Below are positions 1-5,213 of a stretch of 5,213 nt of DNA, in pieces. Numbering within the stretch: the stretch's first letter is position 1; each line of letters begins with the position of its first letter. A program made the translations under genes and the position numbers. The stretch is from Deltaproteobacteria bacterium. Its GTDB lineage: Bacteria > Myxococcota_A > Polyangia > Haliangiales > Haliangiaceae. Under the pieces are notes generated by a model that was not told the origin of the DNA, did not search any database, and saw only the letters and a program-made list of their open reading frames with translations. The DNA lies in NCBI GenBank assembly GCA_013696695.1, contig JACCYD010000894.1:1-5213 (forward strand), given 5' to 3'.

Positions 1-2336
1 GCGATACGCGATCGACCACAGCATGCTCTTCATGCCGGCGCCGAGCTTCGGATCCCGGTAGTCCTCCATCAGGCGGACGTTGGCGACCAGCGACTCGCCG
101 ACCGATTCGATCACCTCGGCGACGCGCGACGCGGGGATGTCTTCGGACAGCAGGATCGAGACGTCGCGCGCCGAGCCGGGGAATTTCGGGATCGGCCTCA
201 TCTGCGCCGGCCCTGTCAGCGGCAGGTGCGAGAGATCGACATCGAACGCGAACACGGCGCCATCGACGCCGAGCTTCGCGCGCGTTCGCGGATGCACCTC
301 GCCGAACCAGCCGATCACGACGTCGTCGAACAGCAGCTCGCCGGCGACGCCGGGATGGAGATACGACACGGTCGACGTCGCACGCGTCTTGACGAGGAGG
401 TTGCCGCTGACCGCGTGGATCGCGATCAGCGCGAGCGCCTTGGCATCGAACGCGTCCCACGGCGTGCCATTGCCGAGCTGCGCGGGGCGGCGCCCGGCGA
501 GCACGCCGGCCGCCCACACCGGCTCGTCGGCGAGCTCGGTGATCGGTCGCTCGGTCATGCCACCGCCGCGACGCAAGAACACGCTGCCGACCTCGAACAG
601 CGCGATGTCCGGCCGGCCGTGGCTCTGGTTGCGCGTGACCGCGGCAAGCAGGTTCGGCACGAGCGACGTACGCATCACCGCCTGATCCGCGGACATCGGG
701 TTGCGCAACGCGATCGGCTGCGCGCGGCGATCGGCCTGCGGCAGCACGAGCGACATGTTGCGATCGACCGAGTGGAAACCGAACGTGATCGCCTCGTACG
801 GACCAGCCGCGGCAAGCGCCGCGCGCGCGAGCTCGGCGCGATCGGGCGGCTGGATCGGTGGTGCCTGGCGCATCACCGGCAGCGTGCCCGTGACCTGCTC
901 GTAGCCGACGACGCGGATGATCTCCTCGATGACATCGACCTCGCGCGAGATGTCGGCCCGTGCCGAGGGTGGCGTGACCTCGAGCAGCTCGTCGGCGCCA
1001 CCGACGCCGCACCCGAGCCGCATCAGCGCGTCGCGACAGGTGCCCGGATCGAGCGGCACGCCGGTCAACATCCGCACGCGCGGCATCCGCACGGCGATCG
1101 GCTTCGGCTTGCGCTCGTTCGGATACGCGTCGACGGCGTCGCCGATGACCTTGCCGCCCGCGAGCTGGCACAGCAGTCGCGCGGCGCGCGCCGACGCGAG
1201 CGCGGCGACCTCTGGATCGACGCCGCGCTCGAACCGATGCGAGGCTTCGCTGTGCAAGCCTAGCCGGCGCGCGGTGCGCCGCACGGCGATCGGCAGGAAG
1301 CTCGCGGCCTCGAGCAGCACGCGCGTCGTCTTCGAGGTGACCTCGGTGTCGAGCCCACCCATCACGCCGGCGAGCGCGACGCCTCGGACGCCATCGCGGA
1401 TCATCAGATCGCCCGGCACCAGCGTGCGCTCGATGTTGTCGAGGGTCTTGAACACTTCGCCATCGTGCGCGGGCGTGACGTTGATGACGCCCGCGTTCAG
1501 CGTGTCGGCATCGAACGCGTGCAGTGGCTGCCCGAGCTCGAACATCACGTAGTTCGTGATGTCGACCAGGTTCGAGATCGGCCGCACGCCCACCGCTTTG
1601 AGCCGCTGCGCGAGCCGCATCGGCGACGGCTTGACGTCGACGCCATCGATCACGCGCGCGATGTACCGCGCGCTCAGCTTCGGATCCGCGATCTCGACGC
1701 GGATCCCGGCCTTGCCAGGCTGGGAGATGTGCGCCGAAAGATCCGTATCGGGTGCGATCAGCCTGCCGCGCAGCATCGCGCACAGCTCGCGCGCGATGCC
1801 GTAGTGGCCGAGCACGTCGCCGCGATTCGCGGGCGCGTTGACCTCGAGCAACCAGTCATCGAGGAACAGCGCCTTCTGCGCGGGCGCACCGAGCTGCGTG
1901 GTGTCATTCGCGTCGAGCACCACGATGCCCGAGTGATCACTACCGAGCCCGAGCTCGTCTTCCGAGCACAACATGCCGGGCGACACGACGCCCTTCACCG
2001 GCTTCGGCGCCAGCGTCATCCCATTCGGTAGCGTGGCGCCGATCTGCGCCCACAACACCTTGCCGCCCGCGTTCGGCACGTTGGTCGCGCCGCACACGAC
2101 CTGCGTCGACGGCCCGCCGCGCTCGACGATGACATCGACCAGCGTCAGCTTGTCGGAGCTCGGATGCGGCTGCTTGCCGACGACCTCCGCGACGACGACG
2201 CCGGTGAAGCCGCCGCCGAGGTTGGTGATCGCTTCGATCTCGAGCCCACCGCGCGTCAACACGCGTGCGCCCTCCTCGACCGTCGGTTGCTGATCGAGGT
2301 CGCAGAGCTCGAGTAACCAGCTCCACAGGATCTTCA

Positions 2337-2337
<1 letters not shown>
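1..2337 (-). CDS. pheT: Phenylalanyl-tRNA synthetase beta subunit, 3' end cut by window edge
   Basis: The frame is open for 779 codons from ATG at 2337 to the window edge with no stop. Bacterial PheT is about 800 residues, so roughly 20-45 C-terminal residues are missing. It is the large subunit of the cytoplasmic (alpha-beta)2 enzyme that charges tRNA-Phe. Domains in order: N-terminal segment beginning MKILWSWLLELCDLD; tRNA-binding OB fold at about 42-155 (HPSSDKLTLVDV, VVCGATNVP); B3/B4 editing domain at about 215-395 with NLVDITNYVMFELGQPLHAF (256-275) and RRLGLHSEASHRFERGVDP (357-375); B5 at about 410-485 (ADISREVDVIEEIIRVVGYE); degenerate class II core at about 500-695 (GWFGEVHPRTRAKLG); and the start of the FDX-ACB anticodon-binding domain from 715 (KFPGSARDVSILL). 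His273 and Glu343 sit where known editing-site His and Glu residues lie, judged by motif. A GGAG at 2349-2346, 8 bases upstream, supports the start. The start overlaps the pheS stop by one base (TAATG), implying translational coupling. Confidence 0.97.
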
Positions 2338-3383
<1,046 letters not shown>

Positions 3384-3388
3384 GAGGA

Positions 3389-3392
3389 CACC
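3389..3392 (-). promoter_or_regulatory. Ribosome binding site of pheS
   Basis: Reading the minus strand, GGTG lies 5 bases before the pheS ATG. It matches the GGTG part of the extended Shine-Dalgarno consensus GGAGGTGATC. There is no purine-rich AGGAG nearby, so initiation is probably of moderate strength. The site lies only a few bases downstream of the terminator's T run, so ribosome loading and termination occur in the same short stretch. Confidence 0.5.
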
Positions 3393-3398
3393 AGACGC

Positions 3399-3427
3399 AA
3401 AAACGGCGGCTCTTGCGGAGCCGCCGT
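3399..3427 (-). terminator. Intrinsic terminator or attenuator between rplT and pheS
   Basis: On the minus strand a perfect 10-bp stem, ACGGCGGCTC / GAGCCGCCGT, with a 5-base loop CGCAA is followed directly by a T run (TTTTT including the last stem base, 3403-3399). The plus-strand orientation has no T run, so the signal is directional, with the operon. It starts 37 bases after the rplT stop and ends 15 bases before the pheS ATG, leaving almost no room for a separate pheS promoter after it. This suggests partial or regulated read-through into pheST. In E. coli pheST is controlled by a Phe-dependent attenuator at a comparable place, but I find no start-codon-led Phe-rich leader peptide here. 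The mechanism is therefore unknown. Confidence 0.85.
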
Positions 3428-3464
3428 CGTTGATAACCGAACCAGAAGGACGCCGGACGACTAA

Positions 3465-3803
3465 CTACGCTGTTGCGATCGTCTTAAACGCAACCGGATC
3501 GCTGATCGCGATCTCGGCGAGCATCTTGCGGTTCAGCTTGACGCCGGCCGCCCCGAGCTTGCCGATCAGCTTCGAGTACGAGATGCCGAGCGTGCGCGCG
3601 CCGGCGTTGATGCGCTGGATCCAGAGCGAGCGGAAATCCCGCTTCTTGATCTTGCGCGACCGGTACATGTGCATCCAGGCGTGCTGCACGGCCTCGTTGG
3701 CGACGGCGTGGCAGCTCGAACGCTTGCCGCGGAAGCCCTTCGCATGCTTGAGCAGGCGGTTGCGACGGCGGCGAGCCTTGAATCCTCGTTTAGCGCGGGG
3801 CAT
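3465..3803 (-). CDS. rplT: 50S ribosomal protein L20
   Basis: L20 is a primary 23S rRNA-binding protein needed early in 50S assembly, and in studied bacteria it represses its own rpmI-rplT mRNA. The 112-residue product starts MPRAKRGFKARRRRNRLLKH, a highly basic N-terminal extension that threads into rRNA. The globular part contains FRSLWIQRINAGARTLGISY (57-76), the family's most conserved block, then KLIGKLGAAGVKLNRKMLAEIA. It is about six residues shorter at the C terminus than the 118-residue E. coli protein. The ATG at 3803 is chosen because the family motif begins there. The frame stays open upstream to 3989, but that stretch is the rpmI gene read out of frame. The start lies 10 bases after the rpmI stop, with AGAG 6 bases upstream and AAGGA inside the end of rpmI, so translation is probably coupled to rpmI. 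Confidence 0.98.
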   Translation of the reverse strand: MPRAKRGFKARRRRNRLLKHAKGFRGKRSSCHAVANEAVQHAWMHMYRSRKIKKRDFRSLWIQRINAGARTLGISYSKLIGKLGAAGVKLNRKMLAEIAISDPVAFKTIATA

Positions 3804-3813
3804 GGCGTTCTCT

Positions 3814-4014
3814 TTAATCCTTGTAGGGCAGCAGCTTTTCGATCTGGTGATGGTGCGCGGACGGCACGTAGCCGGCGAGCCGCAGCTGGCGCTTGCGCTT
3901 CTTGCTGCGACCGGTGAGGAGGTGCCGCTTGAACACCTTCCTGAACTTGAACTTGCCGGTGGCAGTGCGCTTGAACCGCTTCTTGGCACCGGAATGAGTT
4001 TTGACCTTGGGCAT
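3814..4014 (-). CDS. rpmI: 50S ribosomal protein L35
   Basis: L35 is a small, very basic protein of the large ribosomal subunit. The 66-residue product matches the family in length (E. coli 65) and pattern: MPKVKTHSGAKKRFKRTATG at the N terminus, FRKVFKRHLLTGRSKKRKRQ in the middle, and a C terminus ending HHHQIEKLLPYKD. The frame is open for 20 further codons upstream to 4074. MPKVKTHSG is the conserved N terminus, so ATG at 4014 is the start. The Shine-Dalgarno is poor (GAAGCAGATAGCC before the ATG). That fits a message whose translation is gated by leader structure, as in other L20-controlled operons. infC lies 134 bases upstream and rplT 10 bases downstream. Confidence 0.98.
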   Translation of the reverse strand: MPKVKTHSGAKKRFKRTATGKFKFRKVFKRHLLTGRSKKRKRQLRLAGYVPSAHHHQIEKLLPYKD

Positions 4015-4148
4015 GGCTATCTGCTTCGTCGACGGGAAAGGCTGGTTCTTATGCCCCACACAAGGCACGAACACAAGGGTCTTCCAGCGGTTTGGATGAC
4101 CGATGGAAGCCCTGGTGAAAAGCGACGATCTCCTGGGATGACGACGAC
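4015..4148 (-). promoter_or_regulatory. infC-rpmI spacer, candidate L20 autoregulatory leader
   Basis: This 134-base spacer holds no gene but is structured on the minus strand. The main hairpin (4113-4076) reads A-GGG-CUUCCA, U/C mismatch, CGGU, 7-base loop CAUCCAA, ACCG, UGGAAG, bulged A, CCC-U. That gives 14 base pairs interrupted by one mismatch and one bulged A. A second, smaller hairpin (4068-4051) pairs GUGCC with GGCAU around an 8-base loop. In E. coli and Bacillus subtilis, L20 represses rpmI-rplT by binding a leader that mimics its 23S rRNA site, and this spacer is in the equivalent position. I could not match it base by base to a known L20 leader family, so the ligand is an inference. 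No convincing terminator or promoter is visible inside it. Confidence 0.5.
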
Positions 4149-4919
4149 TTAGGCCTTGGCGTCGGTGGCATCGGTCGCCACGGCCTCGCCCGGCTCGTCT
4201 TCGTCGCTGTCATCGACGTCGGCGTTGATCTGATCCTCGTCCAGATCATCATCTTCCTCGTCGACCTCGTTGATCGGCGGAGCTTGCTTGCCCGGCTGAT
4301 CCTTCTTCTGCGCGAGGGCGGCCTGCGCAGCGGCAGCGGCGGCCTTCTTCGCGTTCTGCGCCTTCTGCACGACGCCCGGCTTCGGCGCGATCACCATGAT
4401 CATGCGCCGGCCTTCCATCGTGTTGTTGGCCTCGACGCTGGCGATATCCGCGCAGCGATCGATCACGCGATGGAGCACGTTGAGACCCGTCTGCGGGTGC
4501 GTGATCTCGCGACCACGGAACACGACGGCGAGCCGCACCTTGTTGCCTTCTTCGAGGAAGCGGCGCACGTGCTTCACCTTGAAGTCCATGTCGTGCCCTT
4601 CGGTCTTCGGCCGGAACTTGATTTCCTTGGTCTCGACCGTCGAGGCACGCTTGCGCGCCTGCTGCTTCTTCTTCGCTTCCTCGTACTTGTACTTGCCGTA
4701 ATCCATGATCCGGCAGACGGGAGGAAACGCGCGCGGCGAGATCTCGACCAGGTCGAGCCCCTTCTCCTCGGCGAGTCGCAGCGCTTCGTGCGTCGGCAAG
4801 ATGCCGAGCTGCTCTTCCTCGAGGATGACCCGGATCTCCGGGACGCGAATTCGGTGGTTGATGCGCAGGCCCTGCTCGGGGCGGCGGCGGTCAAAACGTC
4901 CAGGCGGTCGACCGTTCAT
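4149..4919 (-). CDS. infC: Translation initiation factor IF-3 with long acidic C-terminal tail
   Basis: IF-3 binds the 30S subunit, prevents premature 50S joining and proofreads the initiator tRNA-start codon pairing. With ATG at 4919 the product is 256 residues against about 180 in E. coli. The N-terminal domain is at 18-88 (LRINHRIRVPEIRV, EEKGLDLVEISP, PPVCRIMDYGKYKYEEAKKK), followed by a basic linker helix at 80-98. The C-terminal domain is at 97-180 (TKEIKFRPKTEGHDMDFK, RFLEEGNKVRLAVVFRGREI, MEGRRMIMVIAPKPG). Residues 181-256 are extra: an Ala/Lys/Gln-rich, probably helical stretch (186-207) and then a dense Asp/Glu run (219-243). The IF-3 (Dsg) of Myxococcus xanthus also has a long C-terminal extension, so this looks like a lineage trait. 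The start is the only ATG just before the conserved core. Its own Shine-Dalgarno is weak (CAGAG, 9 bases away), and infC genes often use unusual starts, so the N terminus is less certain than the rest. Confidence 0.96.
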   Translation of the reverse strand: MNGRPPGRFDRRRPEQGLRINHRIRVPEIRVILEEEQLGILPTHEALRLAEEKGLDLVEISPRAFPPVCRIMDYGKYKYEEAKKKQQARKRASTVETKEIKFRPKTEGHDMDFKVKHVRRFLEEGNKVRLAVVFRGREITHPQTGLNVLHRVIDRCADIASVEANNTMEGRRMIMVIAPKPGVVQKAQNAKKAAAAAAQAALAQKKDQPGKQAPPINEVDEEDDDLDEDQINADVDDSDEDEPGEAVATDATDAKA

Positions 4920-4959
4920 CGTGCGTAGCTCTGATGCATGTGATCTCGGAGGCTCCTCT
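4916..4959 (-). other. Shine-Dalgarno-like site and 7-codon mini-ORF overlapping the infC start
   Basis: On the minus strand AGAGGAG (4959-4953), the best Shine-Dalgarno match in the upstream region, is followed 13 bases later by ATG at 4939. That ATG opens a tiny frame encoding MHQSYAR. Its TGA (4918-4916) overlaps the infC ATG in an ATGA arrangement. If translated, it could couple to infC initiation. The spacing is longer than usual and such a short frame could arise by chance, so this is only a candidate leader ORF. Confidence 0.25.
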
Positions 4960-5213
4960 GCTCGTGGGCAGGCGCCGGTTGTACCCCGGTCCCAGCACAC
5001 GTGGGAGCGGCTTTTCCCGTTTTTCAGCCGGGCGGGTTTCGCCCCCCGGGAGTCTTTTGCGGAAAGTAACGGTCGAGCTGGCTCTTGAACGCGCCAAGCC
5101 CAGCCTGGATCTCGGGTCATCGGGGTGGGAACGAGCTCGTCGTAGAGCGAGAGGTCCGGATCGCGAAGCGAGAGTGCGTCGAGCACCGGATCGCCGAGGC
5201 GCAAGGGCGCCGG
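4920..5213 (-). other. Region upstream of infC, no recognisable gene
   Basis: The infC frame continues upstream without a stop to the window edge, about 98 codons. From 5213 to about 5095 this frame is protein-like and rich in G/C at third positions (for example GDPVLDALSLRDPDLSLYDE). After that the composition becomes irregular and hairpin-rich. I recognise no family in it, and it is not the C terminus of ThrS, a common upstream neighbour of infC. It may be the end of another coding sequence, a chance open frame, or noncoding leader DNA. No strong promoter is visible. The best -10-like hexamer is TACAAC at about 4984-4979, and it lacks a convincing -35 partner. Confidence 0.4.
4990..5044. 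repeat. Cluster of short inverted repeats upstream of infC
   Basis: Three short inverted repeats lie close together. TCCCA / TGGGA spans 4990-5006 with a 7-base loop. CGGCT / AGCCG spans 5008-5030 around a pyrimidine-rich loop. GGGCG / CGCCC spans 5030-5044 with a 5-base loop. The last two share one base, so they may be alternative folds. On the plus strand the last stem is followed a few bases later by TCTTTTG, a weak terminator-like context. On the minus strand there is no T run. They would lie in the 5' leader of the infC transcript if the promoter is further upstream. Short stems are common by chance in GC-rich DNA, so function is unproven. Confidence 0.3.

Noticed and set aside
226..1263. 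Long open frame on the plus strand (345 codons) opposite pheT
   Set aside because: It lies wholly antisense to pheT, which has clear domain motifs across the same bases. Its Arg/Asp/His-rich translation is typical of a shadow frame in GC-rich DNA.
3384..3480. Possible Phe-rich leader peptide before pheS (a frame reading FWFGY)
   Set aside because: The minus-strand frame with these codons has no ATG, GTG or TTG between its preceding stop and the aromatic codons, and no Shine-Dalgarno. It continues through the terminator hairpin into pheS, so it cannot be supported as an attenuator peptide.
3465..3989. Extended start for rplT giving a 174-residue protein
   Set aside because: The extra 62 residues are the rpmI gene read in another frame. 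L20 proteins begin at the MPRAKRG motif, at 3803.
3814..4074. Extended start for rpmI giving an 86-residue protein
   Set aside because: L35 is about 65 residues and starts at MPKVKTHSG. The extra residues show no conservation pattern and fall in the structured leader.
4574..4894. Second minus-strand open frame inside infC
   Set aside because: It is Ser/Arg-rich, out of frame with IF-3 and entirely within its conserved domains. It is a frame shadow.

Overview
This window is a core translation operon read entirely on the minus strand. In transcription order it holds infC (IF-3), rpmI (L35), rplT (L20), pheS and pheT (phenylalanyl-tRNA synthetase alpha and beta). The gene order is the widely conserved bacterial infC-rpmI-rplT-pheS-pheT arrangement. 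The DNA is GC-rich, with strong G/C preference at third codon positions. IF-3 carries a long Ala/Lys-rich then acidic C-terminal tail, a feature known from the IF-3 (Dsg) of Myxococcus xanthus. Together these point to a myxobacterial or other deltaproteobacterial-type genome, but this is an inference from a few hundred residues.

Layout from right to left, following transcription. Positions 5213-4920 lie upstream of infC. They show several short hairpins, a Shine-Dalgarno-like AGAGGAG and a 7-codon mini-ORF whose stop overlaps the infC start. The infC frame also stays open to the window edge here, without recognisable homology. infC occupies 4919-4149. A 134-base spacer (4148-4015) follows and folds into a clear 14-pair hairpin plus a smaller one. 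It is the natural place for the L20-dependent autoregulation known for rpmI-rplT operons. rpmI (4014-3814) and rplT (3803-3465) are only 10 bases apart. An 80-base spacer (3464-3384) holds a textbook intrinsic terminator pointing towards pheS, so pheST expression is probably attenuated relative to the ribosomal protein genes. pheS (3383-2337) and pheT (2337-1) overlap by one base. pheT runs off the left edge without its last few dozen codons and without a stop.

The five products act together in translation. IF-3 controls start-codon selection and subunit dissociation, L35 and L20 build the 50S subunit, and the PheS/PheT heterotetramer charges tRNA-Phe. No mobile element, CRISPR array, tRNA, rRNA or defence system was seen. 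The plus strand has several long open frames, but all are shadows of the minus-strand genes. The points worth a second look are regulatory (the terminator before pheS, the rpmI leader, the infC start region) and structural (the IF-3 tail, the four-cysteine insert in PheS). I see no undescribed multi-gene system here.
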